This document shows positions 56,634 to 63,972 of a stretch of 64,000 nucleotides of DNA, in pieces. A program made the translations under genes and the position numbers. The notes under the pieces were generated by a model. That model saw only the letters and a list, made by a program, of their open reading frames with translations, was not told the DNA's origin and did no database searches. The stretch spans positions 1 to 64,000 of the forward strand of contig NZ_JANCPR020000037.1 of assembly GCF_028657195.3 (NCBI RefSeq), given 5' to 3'. Position 1 is the stretch's first letter. The number at the start of each line of letters is the position of its first letter. Source of the stretch: Streptomyces iconiensis (GTDB taxonomy: Bacteria; Actinomycetota; Actinomycetes; Streptomycetales; Streptomycetaceae).

Positions 56634-57796
56634 GCGAGGACGGCAGCGCACAGCACCCCGAAGAGGGCAGCCACGACGAGCTGTACGAGAGCCTGCGCGC
56701 GTACGAAGGGCGCACTGCGGCGACGGCGAAGCCCGGCAAGGACCCCGTCAACGAACCGATGATCCGCCACTGGTGCGAGGCCATGGGGCACCCCGTACCG
56801 CCCGACGGCACAGCCCCCGCGACGATGCTCCAGGTCTGGACGATGGCGGGTCTCGGTGCCGCGCACATGACGGACCAGCCGTACGGGCCGTACGGGGCCT
56901 ACGGGGCGTCCGGGGACGGGCAAGCGGGTGGCGGGCGTGGCAGCGGTTACGTCGCACTACTGGAGGCCCTCGACGACGCGGGGTACACCTCCGTGGTCGC
57001 CACCGACTGCGAACAGGAGTACGCGCGGCCTCTGCGTCCCGGGGACACGGTCACCTTCGACTCGGTCATCGAGTCCGTCTCTCCGCGCAAGACCACCAAG
57101 CTCGGCACCGGCTACTTCGTGACGACCCGTATGGACCTGCGCACCGGGGGCGAGCCGGTCGGCTCGCACCGTTTCCGTATCCTCAAGTACCGCCCGGCGC
57201 ACGCGCATACGCGCAGCACTACTGGTGAGAACGCCGCCACCACTGGCGAGAACGTCGCCACCACAGGGGGCGGCTCTACGGGGAACGCCACTACAGGGAA
57301 CGGCACTACGGGGATCGCCACTACAGGGGACGCGACTACGGAGAGCGCCACTACGGGGCCCGGCTCTGCGGGTAAGGGCGGTGGCGCGCGGGAGCCGCGT
57401 CGTCCCCGGCCCGTCGTCAATCGGGACAACGCGGGCTTCTGGGAGGGCGTTTCGGCGCACAAGTTGCTCGTCCAGCGCTGTGACGACTGCGGGACGCCGC
57501 GCTTCCCCTGGCTGCCGGGGTGCAATGCGTGCGGTTCGGCCGACTGGTCGGCGTTCGAGGCGGCGGGCCGGGGCACGGTCTACTCGTACGTCGTCATGCA
57601 CCATCCGGCCTTCCCCGCCTTCGACCCTCCCTACGCGGTCGCGCTGGTCGAGCTGGAGGAGGGCGTTCGCATCGTCAGCAACATCACTGGAGTCGCCTGC
57701 GAGAAGGTGCGCATAGGGATGCCTGTCGAGCTGGAGTTCCTGCGCGTGGACGACGAGTTGGAACTGCCCGTCTTCCGGGGAGCGGGGGCCGCCTGA
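56630..57796 (+). CDS. MaoC-like/DUF35 fusion (ChsH2-like)
   Basis: 388 residues from GTG 56630 (GTGA overlap). The N-terminal MaoC/hotdog part (residues 1-190: NEPMIRHWCEAMGHPVPPD; QEYARPLRPGDTVTFDSVIE) is followed by a Thr/Gly/Ala-rich linker of about 55 residues and a DUF35 domain (260-388) with zinc-type cysteines (CDDCGTPRFPWLPGCNACG) and an OB fold. ChsH2 of the igr operon has the same order: hydratase part plus DUF35 that docks on Ltp2. The linker is expanded by a tandem DNA repeat. It forms the hydratase with the gene at 58977. Confidence 0.85.
   Translation: MSEDGSAQHPEEGSHDELYESLRAYEGRTAATAKPGKDPVNEPMIRHWCEAMGHPVPPDGTAPATMLQVWTMAGLGAAHMTDQPYGPYGAYGASGDGQAGGGRGSGYVALLEALDDAGYTSVVATDCEQEYARPLRPGDTVTFDSVIESVSPRKTTKLGTGYFVTTRMDLRTGGEPVGSHRFRILKYRPAHAHTRSTTGENAATTGENVATTGGGSTGNATTGNGTTGIATTGDATTESATTGPGSAGKGGGAREPRRPRPVVNRDNAGFWEGVSAHKLLVQRCDDCGTPRFPWLPGCNACGSADWSAFEAAGRGTVYSYVVMHHPAFPAFDPPYAVALVELEEGVRIVSNITGVACEKVRIGMPVELEFLRVDDELELPVFRGAGAA
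57224..57360. repeat. 15-bp and 21-bp tandem repeats in the ChsH2-like linker
   Basis: 15-bp units GGGAACGCCACTACA, GGGAACGGCACTACG, GGGATCGCCACTACA, GGGGACGCGACTACG and GAGAGCGCCACTACG run from 57281 to 57355. Two 21-bp units lie before them. Reversed, the unit contains TGTAGTGGCG, like the CCTGTAG core elsewhere. The reading frame is kept. Confidence 0.85.
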
Positions 57797-58962
57797 TGGA
57801 CTTCACGCCCACGGAGGAGCAGACAGCCGCGCGGGACCTCGCCGCTGACATCCTCACCGACCTCTCGACCCACGAGCGGCTCTCCGCACTCGGCGACGGC
57901 ACCGACGCGGAGCTGTGGAAGGCCCTGTGCGCAGCCGGAATCCCCGGCGCGACCGAGGACATCGGGCTGCTCGGTCTCGCCCTCGTACTGGAGGAACAGG
58001 GCCGCACCACGGCGCAGGTCCCGCTGGCCGCTACGTGCGCTTACGGGCTGCTACCGGTCGGCATGTACGGCAGCGAGGGGACGCGGGAGCGGCTGCTGCC
58101 CGCGCTGCGGGACGGTACGGCCGTGGCGACCGGCGCCTTCCCGCTGCCCGGCAGGCGCTCGGCCGTGACGGCGGTGGAGCGGGACGGGGGCTGGCGGCTG
58201 TCGGGAACGGTCCCCATGGTGCCGTGGCTGCGCGAGGCCACGCATGTACTCGTGCCCGCGCGGTGTGCGGCGGACGGGACGGAGGGCGGTGAGGGTGCGG
58301 ACGGTACGGTGCGCTGCTTCCTCGTGGAGCCGGTGGAGTCCCTCGGGGCGGGCGTCACCGCCGTCGCGACCACGGCGCCCTGGTCGGCCGGCCGGCTCGT
58401 GCTGGAGAGCGCGCCGGGTGAGCCCCTGGCCGACGGCGCCTACGAGCCGACGCTGGCCCGCGCGCGCACCGCGTTCGCCGCGCTCCAGGCCGGTGTCTGC
58501 GCGGGCTCCCTCACGCGCGCCGTCGCCTACACCTGTGAACGCGAACAGTTCGGACGCCCCCTCTCCACCAACCAGGGCGTACAACTCCGCGCCGCTGACG
58601 CCCATATGGACACCGAGGCGATCCGCGTCACCACGTACGAGGCCGCCTGGCGGCACGACCGGGGCCTGCCCGCGCGTACGCACTCCCTGACCGCCGCCTG
58701 GTGGGCCGCCGAGGCAGGACGCCGCGTCGTGCACGCGGGCCAGCACCTCCACGGGGGCATCGGCGCCGACCTCGACCATCCGGTGCACCGGCACTTCCTG
58801 TGGGGGCGGCAACTCGACGCCTACTTGGGCGCTCCTGGACAGCTGCTCGCGGAGCTGGGCGGCCTGCTGGCCGATCCCGGTACCGACGCGGAACGGCTGG
58901 ACCCCGGTACCGAAGCGGAACGGCTGCCCGGTACCGAAGCGGAACGGCTGGAGGAGAAGTGA
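57796..58962 (+). CDS. acyl-CoA dehydrogenase (ChsE-like, second subunit)
   Basis: 388 residues from ATG 57796, which shares one base with the previous stop (TGATG). It has ACAD features but is more divergent: TPTEEQTAARDLAADIL, GLLGLALVLEEQGRTTAQVP, YTCEREQFGRPLSTNQGVQL, and the C-terminal HLHGGIGADLDHPVHRHFLW with the typical GGxG turn. In the igr pair, one subunit is catalytic and one supports FAD and substrate binding. The C-terminal tail is a repeat (GTDAERLDPGTEAERLP, GTEAERLEEK) encoded by repeats at 58876-58980. Confidence 0.85.
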   Translation: MDFTPTEEQTAARDLAADILTDLSTHERLSALGDGTDAELWKALCAAGIPGATEDIGLLGLALVLEEQGRTTAQVPLAATCAYGLLPVGMYGSEGTRERLLPALRDGTAVATGAFPLPGRRSAVTAVERDGGWRLSGTVPMVPWLREATHVLVPARCAADGTEGGEGADGTVRCFLVEPVESLGAGVTAVATTAPWSAGRLVLESAPGEPLADGAYEPTLARARTAFAALQAGVCAGSLTRAVAYTCEREQFGRPLSTNQGVQLRAADAHMDTEAIRVTTYEAAWRHDRGLPARTHSLTAAWWAAEAGRRVVHAGQHLHGGIGADLDHPVHRHFLWGRQLDAYLGAPGQLLAELGGLLADPGTDAERLDPGTEAERLPGTEAERLEEK

Positions 58963-58980
58963 CGGCTGGAGGAGACGTGA
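58876..58980. repeat. repeats at a stop/start junction
   Basis: 24-26-bp copies of CCGGTACCGAAGCGGAACGG encode the ACAD tail. The 18-bp unit CGGCTGGAGGAGAAGTGA (58945-58962) is followed by CGGCTGGAGGAGACGTGA (58963-58980). So stop codon, ribosome-binding site and GTG start are duplicated. Confidence 0.85.
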
Positions 58981-59453
58981 CAGCGACCGCGCGGACGGCA
59001 CCCGTCGAGGGCGATGAACTCCCGCCGCTGGAGATCCAGGTGACGCGCACACTCATCGTCGCCGGGGCCCTCGCCACCCGTGACTTCCAGGACGTGCACC
59101 ATGACGGGGACGCGGCCAGGGGCAAGGGCTCTCCTGACATCTTCATGAACATCCTGACCACCAACGGCCTGGTCGGCCGCTACGTGACCGCGTGGGCAGG
59201 CCCGCACGCGCGGCTGCGCAAGGTCGCCATCCGGCTCGGCGCCCCCAACTACCCGGGCGACACGATGACATTGACGGGCCGCGTCACCGCCGTGCGGGGC
59301 CCGGACGCGGGCGAGCCGGACAGGGGCGTGCCCGGTGGCACGGAGGGCGGCGCCGTCGAGATCGCGGTCCGGGGCGCCAACTCGCTGGGCAACCACGTGA
59401 CCGGAACCGTCCTTCTCACCCTCCCGGAACCCCAGGAAGGCGCGGAATCATGA
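58977..59453 (+). CDS. MaoC-like hydratase (ChsH1-like)
   Basis: 158 residues from GTG 58977, with GGAGGA five bases upstream; GTG 58959 in the duplicated copy is an alternative. The hotdog fold contains AGALATRDFQDVHHDGDAAR (catalytic Asp/His region of MaoC) and SPDIFMNILTTNGLVGRYVT. It partners with the MaoC part of ChsH2-like to hydrate the enoyl-CoA made by the ACAD. It overlaps the next gene by ATGA. Confidence 0.85.
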   Translation: MTATARTAPVEGDELPPLEIQVTRTLIVAGALATRDFQDVHHDGDAARGKGSPDIFMNILTTNGLVGRYVTAWAGPHARLRKVAIRLGAPNYPGDTMTLTGRVTAVRGPDAGEPDRGVPGGTEGGAVEIAVRGANSLGNHVTGTVLLTLPEPQEGAES

Positions 59454-60631
59454 GCATCCGGCACCCCGACACCCTCGGCGGGCGCGCGGCCGTGGCCGGC
59501 ATCGGTGCCACGGAGTTCTCCAAGGACTCAGGGCGCAGCGAACTCAAGCTCGCCATCGAGGCCGTGCACGCCGCACTGGACGACGCCGGCCTGGCTCCCG
59601 GCGACGTCGACGGCATGGTCACCTTCACGATGGACACCAGCCCCGAGATCACCGTCGCGCAGGCAGCCGGCATCGGCGAGCTGTCGTTCTTCTCGCGTGT
59701 GCACTACGGGGGAGGCGCCGCGTGTGCGACCGTTCAGCAGGCCGCGCTGGCTGTCGCTTCCGGCATCGCGGAGACGGTCGTGTGCTACCGCGCGTTCAAC
59801 GAGCGTTCGGGCCGCCGCTTCGGCTCAGGCGTACAGCAGCGCGAGCCGTCGGCCGAAGGCGCCGCGCTCGGCTGGTCGCTGCCCTTCGGGCTGCTCACAC
59901 CCGCCTCATGGGTGGCCATGGCGGCGCAACGCTACTTGCACACATACGGGCTGGAGCCCGAGGTCTTCGGGCATGTGGCCGTGACCGACAGGAAGTACGC
60001 GGCGACGAACCCGGCCGCCTACTTCCACGGCAAGCCCATCACGCTCGCCGAGCACGCCGCCTCGCGCTGGATCGTCGAACCCCTGAGGCTGCTGGACTGC
60101 TGCCAGGAGACGGACGGCGGACAGGCCCTGGTGGTCACCTCGGCCGAACGGGCGCGCGATCTGCGTCACAGGCCCGCGGTGATCGCCGCGGCGGCGCAGG
60201 GCGCAGGACGCGCACAGGAGCAGATGACGAGCTTCTACCGCGACGATCTGACGGGGCTCCCCGAGATGGGCGTCGTCGCGCGGCAGCTGTGGCGTACGAG
60301 CGGACTGACGGCGGGGGACATCGACGTCGGCATCCTGTACGACCACTTCACCCCGTTCGTGCTGATGCAACTGGAGGAGTTCGGCTTCTGCGCGCGCGGT
60401 GAGGGCGCGGACTTCGTGGCGAAGGAGGCCCTTCCGCTCAACACGCACGGGGGACAATTGGGTGAGGCGTACCTGCACGGCATGAACGGCATCGCCGAGG
60501 GCGTACGGCAGCTCCGCGGTACCTCCGTCAACCAGGTCGACGAGGCGGAGAGCGTCCTCGTGACGGCCGGCACGGGCGTACCGACGTCCGGCCTGGTGCT
60601 GACCCAGCACCAGCGTCCAGCCCGCGCTTAG
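59450..60631 (+). CDS. lipid-transfer protein/thiolase-like (Ltp2-like)
   Basis: 393 residues from ATG 59450 (ATGA overlap). Thiolase fold: AAVAGIGATEFSKDSGR, HYGGGAACATVQQAALAVAS with Cys at the reactive-nucleophile region, and LPLNTHGGQLGEAYLHGMNG near the C-terminus, as in SCP2/Ltp proteins. Ltp2 is the aldolase that cleaves the side chain after hydration, and is held by the DUF35 domain. It is the last gene of the operon. Substrate inference (steroid or similar polyketide-like chain) comes from operon order only. Confidence 0.85.
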   Translation: MSIRHPDTLGGRAAVAGIGATEFSKDSGRSELKLAIEAVHAALDDAGLAPGDVDGMVTFTMDTSPEITVAQAAGIGELSFFSRVHYGGGAACATVQQAALAVASGIAETVVCYRAFNERSGRRFGSGVQQREPSAEGAALGWSLPFGLLTPASWVAMAAQRYLHTYGLEPEVFGHVAVTDRKYAATNPAAYFHGKPITLAEHAASRWIVEPLRLLDCCQETDGGQALVVTSAERARDLRHRPAVIAAAAQGAGRAQEQMTSFYRDDLTGLPEMGVVARQLWRTSGLTAGDIDVGILYDHFTPFVLMQLEEFGFCARGEGADFVAKEALPLNTHGGQLGEAYLHGMNGIAEGVRQLRGTSVNQVDEAESVLVTAGTGVPTSGLVLTQHQRPARA

Positions 60632-60751
60632 CCTGCCTCTGCCCCTCCCGCCGGTCCTCCCGCCGGTCGCCGGGACGTCCGCTCGTCCTGCCGTCCCGCT
60701 CACCGGCCCGCCCTGGCCGTCCGTCCCGCCCTGGCCATCCGGACCACCACA

Positions 60752-60773
60752 GGCGTCCCCGCGCGGGGACGCC
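60752..60773. terminator. 22-bp perfect palindrome, likely operon terminator
   Basis: GGCGTCCCCGC/GCGGGGACGCC has no loop spacer; as RNA a 4-nt loop would form. It is 121 nt after the Ltp2-like stop. Confidence 0.55.
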
Positions 60774-60791
60774 GCGCGGCGGGCCGGGCCC

Positions 60792-60839
60792 GCATCACGA
60801 GGCAGGGGCATCACGAGGCAGGGGCATCACGAGGCAGGG
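60792..60839. repeat. 16-bp tandem repeat, 3 exact copies
   Basis: GCATCACGAGGCAGGG occurs exactly at 60792, 60808 and 60824. Confidence 0.95.
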
Positions 60840-60940
60840 AGGGCTACGTCCGGAGTGCGCGGCGCGGCAGATGGCTGAATCCGGGAACGCGGCGGGCGTG
60901 CCTGAGCGGATCGTTCCGCTCCTGCTCGTTCACTCGCCCC

Positions 60941-62221
60941 ATGCGCCAGAAAAATCACATCATTCGACGGGCGACCGTCCTGGTGGCCGCCCTCGCGTCC
61001 CTGCTCACCGGTGGCACGCTCCCCGCAGCCGGTTCCGGGTCAGCGCCCTCCGACCCCGCCCCGAGTCCCCCGGCACCTCCTTCGACGGAGCCGGCCGGCC
61101 CGGAGTCCCGTCCGGGAGCGGCGCCCGATGGAGCCGCGGTGCCCAGTAGTCCCACGGTTCCGGGTGGCTCCGTGGCGCCCAGTAGTCCTTCGGCTTCCCA
61201 CGGGACCACACCTGGCAGTCCGGAGGTTCCGGGCCGCTCCGCCGACCCGGGTTCGCCGACCGTTCCCGGCACCCCGGCCACCCCGGGGTCACCGCAGGAC
61301 CCGGGAACGCCGGGCTCCCGGAACCCGCAGGTCCCCGAGGCGTCCCAGGCCCCGGAGACCTCGCCGTCCCCCGAGTCGCCCCAGGAGCTACGGGACCCGG
61401 CCGCGCCCGACGCGCCCGCGGACCCACGCGCGCCCGGAGCCGCGGGCGCACCCGGTGACACCCCCTCACTGATCCGGGGTGACCCCCGCAACTTCGGTGC
61501 GCAGATCTTCCGCGGCTACGCCTTCGACACCTGCCAGGCACCCTCGGCCACCACCATGCGCGCCTGGAAGAGGGCATCCCCTTACGGCGCCGTCGGCGTC
61601 TACATCGGTGGACGGGGCAGGGCCTGTCCCAACCAGACCCACCTCAGCCCTTCCTGGGTGAAGGCCACGCACGGCATGGGATGGAAGTTCCTGCCGCTCT
61701 ACGTCAGCTCGCAGTCCCCCTGCGTCGGCGCCTCCCACAAGCGGAAGGTCGTTATGAGCACCTCGGCGCCCTACCAGCAGGGCCGCAGGGAGGGGCTGGA
61801 CGCGGTGCGCCAGGCGAAGCGGTACGGGATGGTGCGGCGCAGCGCCATCTACCTCGACATGGAGGCGTACAACTACAGGAACACGCGCTGTGGGGCGACC
61901 ACCCTCCGGTTCATCCAGGGCTGGAACAGCGCCGTACGCGCACGGGGCTACGTCGCCGGCTTCTACAGCAGTGCCGACTCAGGGATCGCGCACATGGAGA
62001 AGGCGCGGGCCTCAGGGGCACGCGGGCTGCCCACGGCCCTATGGTTCGCACGCTGGAAGGTACCGAAGTCGGTCGACAACGAGCGCAACCTCAACAGGCG
62101 CGCCTGGCAACCGCACCGCCGCATCCACCAGTTCACGGGCAACGTGAACCGCACGTACGGTGGCCGTTCGGTCAACATCGACCAGAACCTCGTGGACGCA
62201 CCCGTGGCGGTCATTGGGTGA
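60941..62221 (+). CDS. secreted DUF1906 glycoside-hydrolase-like protein
   Basis: 426 residues from ATG 60941. Signal peptide (TVLVAALASLLTGGTLPAA) and a 140-residue Pro/Ser/Gly/Ala-rich linker with collagen-like PGSP-type words (PGSPEVPGRS; PGTPATPGSPQDPG). The C-terminal domain (about 180-426) is the DUF1906/Rv2525c fold: GYAFDTCQAPS, VGVYIGGRGRACPNQTHLSP, KFLPLYVSSQSPC, SAIYLDMEAY with the catalytic-like Asp/Glu, and RIHQFTGN. The family resembles GH25-like TIM barrels and may cut or bind cell-wall glycans. Four Cys probably form disulfides. It is a single gene. Confidence 0.85.
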   Translation: MRQKNHIIRRATVLVAALASLLTGGTLPAAGSGSAPSDPAPSPPAPPSTEPAGPESRPGAAPDGAAVPSSPTVPGGSVAPSSPSASHGTTPGSPEVPGRSADPGSPTVPGTPATPGSPQDPGTPGSRNPQVPEASQAPETSPSPESPQELRDPAAPDAPADPRAPGAAGAPGDTPSLIRGDPRNFGAQIFRGYAFDTCQAPSATTMRAWKRASPYGAVGVYIGGRGRACPNQTHLSPSWVKATHGMGWKFLPLYVSSQSPCVGASHKRKVVMSTSAPYQQGRREGLDAVRQAKRYGMVRRSAIYLDMEAYNYRNTRCGATTLRFIQGWNSAVRARGYVAGFYSSADSGIAHMEKARASGARGLPTALWFARWKVPKSVDNERNLNRRAWQPHRRIHQFTGNVNRTYGGRSVNIDQNLVDAPVAVIG

Positions 62222-62264
62222 GGTCCCGTAGTGCACCCCTGATCCCGGTGGGCGATGGTCTCCA

Positions 62265-62299
62265 CCTACAGGAGGTGTAGTCAGCACCACCCCTACACC
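62265..62299. other. competing hairpins CTACA/TGTAG and GGTGTAG/CTACACC
   Basis: CTACA (62266-62270) pairs with TGTAG (62276-62280), and GGTGTAG (62274-62280) pairs with CTACACC (62293-62299). The two are mutually exclusive. It sits between the DUF1906 stop and the sigma-factor promoter, so it may be a terminator or an operator. Confidence 0.4.
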
Positions 62300-62356
62300 C
62301 TGAGGCGGACGCGGCATCGGGACCTGCGGTCGATACCCCGGGCACCCCTCGGCTCC

Positions 62357-62362
62357 TAGCGT
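62357..62362 (+). promoter_or_regulatory. leaderless -10 box of the sigma-factor gene
   Basis: TAGCGT lies six nt before ATG 62369. A -35 box is not clear, and there is no good ribosome-binding site. Confidence 0.4.
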
Positions 62363-62368
62363 TGAGGC

Positions 62369-63133
62369 ATGACCACGCCTGGGACAGTTCGGAACACCCG
62401 GACCACCGTTACGACGCACGCGGGGTCTCCTGCCGCGCCGCCAGGCACCGGGGGAACACCGCTGACATTCTCTTCCTACGTGCAGGCGCGCGGACCCGTG
62501 CTGCTGCGCACCGCGCGCTCGCTGACAGCCAATCCCTGCGATGCCGAGGACCTGCTCCAGACCGCTCTGACCAAGACGTTCCTGGCCTGGGAGCGCATCG
62601 AGGACCACAGGGCCCTCGACGGCTACGTGCGCCGCGCCCTGGTCAACACGCGCACCTCTCAGTGGCGCAGGCGCAAGGTGGACGAGTTCGCCTGCGAGGA
62701 GCTGCCGGAGCCCGACCCGCTGCCCGCACCCGACCCCGCCGAGCAGCAAGCCGTACGGGACGCCATGTGGCGTGCCGTGATGAAGCTGCCCGCACGCCAG
62801 CGCGCGATGGTCGTGCTGCGGTACTACGAGGACCTGAGCGAGATACAGACGGCCGAGGTACTGGGGGTCTCGGTCGGCACCGTCAAGAGCGCCGTCTCCC
62901 GCGCGCTGGCCAAGCTGCGGGGCGACGCACAACTCGCTGCCGACGTACTCGGCTCGGGGGGAGAGGCGGCGCCGGAACCGGCGCCACTGCCCCGGTCCCA
63001 CGAGTCCGGCATCCGGGCTCAGGAGTCCGTGGAGTCCGTCTTCCGCGCACAGGAGCCGGCGGCCCTGGCTCAGGAGCCGGGAGTTCTGGTCGAAGGGCTC
63101 GGGAGCAGGGGTCAGGAGCCGGTCGCAGCCTGA
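62369..63133 (+). CDS. SigE-family (ECF) RNA polymerase sigma factor
   Basis: 254 residues. Region 2 is VLLRTARSLTANPCDAEDLL and TALTKTFLAWERI, region 4 is LPARQRAMVVLRYYEDLSEI followed by the VSVGTVKSAVSRALAKLR recognition helix. The length exceeds that of minimal ECF factors through an N-terminal extension of 30 residues and a Gln/Glu/Pro/Ala-rich tail with AQEP repeats (QEPAALAQEPG). This family has no classical anti-sigma gene adjacent here. Its regulon is unknown. The promoter is leaderless. Confidence 0.88.
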   Translation: MTTPGTVRNTRTTVTTHAGSPAAPPGTGGTPLTFSSYVQARGPVLLRTARSLTANPCDAEDLLQTALTKTFLAWERIEDHRALDGYVRRALVNTRTSQWRRRKVDEFACEELPEPDPLPAPDPAEQQAVRDAMWRAVMKLPARQRAMVVLRYYEDLSEIQTAEVLGVSVGTVKSAVSRALAKLRGDAQLAADVLGSGGEAAPEPAPLPRSHESGIRAQESVESVFRAQEPAALAQEPGVLVEGLGSRGQEPVAA

Positions 63134-63608
63134 CCCGCTCCCGGCCCACGGGCCGCTCAGCACCCCGGTCCACGGGCCGCTCGGCCCCCACGGACCCTGG
63201 GCGGCGGCTCACCCCCGGAGCCGGGCCGCTCAGCGCCCGGGTTCCGGCCGTCACGCGCCCTCTTCCCGGCCGTCACGCGTCATGGCTCCGGCCGTTCGGC
63301 GTCCGGATCCCGACGGTCCTTCGTCCGGGTCCCGAGCCCCCTTCGCCCGGATCCCGACGGTCCTTCGCCGGGGACGGTCCTTCGTCCGGATCCCCGCTGC
63401 TCGGCAGCCTGCTTCCAGCCGTGTGGTACCACGGTTCGCACGTCAGGCCCGTTCCGCTTTGCCTCCTGGGCGCCCGATTCCGCACGACCCCGTGACATAC
63501 CGCGTGGTCGGTGGCAGGCTTCCGCGAAACCGTCGCATTACTGGCACGTAAACCCACTTACGCGCCATGTGACGGGATTCGCGTATCCGCATATCTCGGG
63601 AGGCCCCG
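63134..63608. other. 475-nt gap with repeats, upstream of fadD remnant
   Basis: CCCACGGGCCGCTC-type repeats at 63145-63190, then the repeat block at 63291-63405. The 63440-63600 part is less GC-rich and shows no repeat. It holds the promoter for the acyl-CoA ligase remnant. No gene. Confidence 0.65.
63291..63405. repeat. degenerate repeat CCGGATCCCGACGGTCCTTCG
   Basis: Copies CCGGATCCCGACGGTCCTTC at 63303 and 63349, and diverged ones between and after (TCCGGGTCCCGAGCCCCCTT; GGGACGGTCCTTCGTCCGGA). The period is about 22 bp. Confidence 0.7.
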
Positions 63609-63857
63609 GTGCTGAGCACGATGCAGGACGTACCGCTGACCATCTCACGCATCCTGCGCCACGGCATGACGGTCCATGGCACCTCGCGGATCACCACATG
63701 GACCGGCGGCCCCGAACCGGAACGCACCACTTTCCGGGCGACCGGCGAGCGCGCGGCGCAGCTCGCACACGCACTCCGTGACGAACTGGGCGTCGAACAG
63801 GGCGACCGGGTCGCAACGCTCATGTGGAACAACGTGCGTAAAACACTCGCCGCGTGA
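63609..63857 (+). pseudogene. N-terminal remnant of a long-chain acyl-CoA ligase
   Basis: 82 codons from GTG 63609. The sequence DVPLTISRILRHGMTVHG and RAAQLAHALRDELGVEQG and DRVATLMWNN is the start of a family of Streptomyces and mycobacterial FadD-type ligases of about 540-550 residues. After TLMWNN, where the normal protein would continue with EHVEAY-like residues, the frame reads VRKTLAA and stops. The ATP-binding and C-terminal domains are absent; a terminator hairpin follows 14 nt later. So most of the gene has been deleted, unless this short peptide has a role. Confidence 0.75.
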
Positions 63858-63871
63858 CCTGCAAGGGAAAG

Positions 63872-63906
63872 GAAGCGCCCCCGACAGTGGTCGTCGGGGG
63901 CGCTTC
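63872..63906 (+). terminator. terminator after the fadD remnant, 14-bp stem
   Basis: GAAGCGCCCCCGAC pairs perfectly with GTCGGGGGCGCTTC around the 7-nt loop AGTGGTC. It starts 15 nt after the stop codon. Confidence 0.9.
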
Positions 63907-63972
63907 ACTGTCTCCGACATGCTGCTACCAGTACCGTGGTGGTGGCTGAACGAACGGCTGATAGGGGACACC

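Larger units (their letters stand above)
60632..60940. other. 309-nt gap with palindrome and repeat
   Basis: It contains two CTCCCGCCGGTC copies near 60650, CCCGCCCTGGCCRTCCG copies near 60708 and 60726, the palindrome at 60752-60773, and the repeat at 60792-60839. No gene. The weak start region of the DUF1906 gene follows. Confidence 0.6.

Noticed and set aside
60941..61480. Collagen-like triple helix in the DUF1906 stalk
   Set aside because: Gly is not at every third position over long stretches, so it is a Pro-rich linker rather than a true collagen region.
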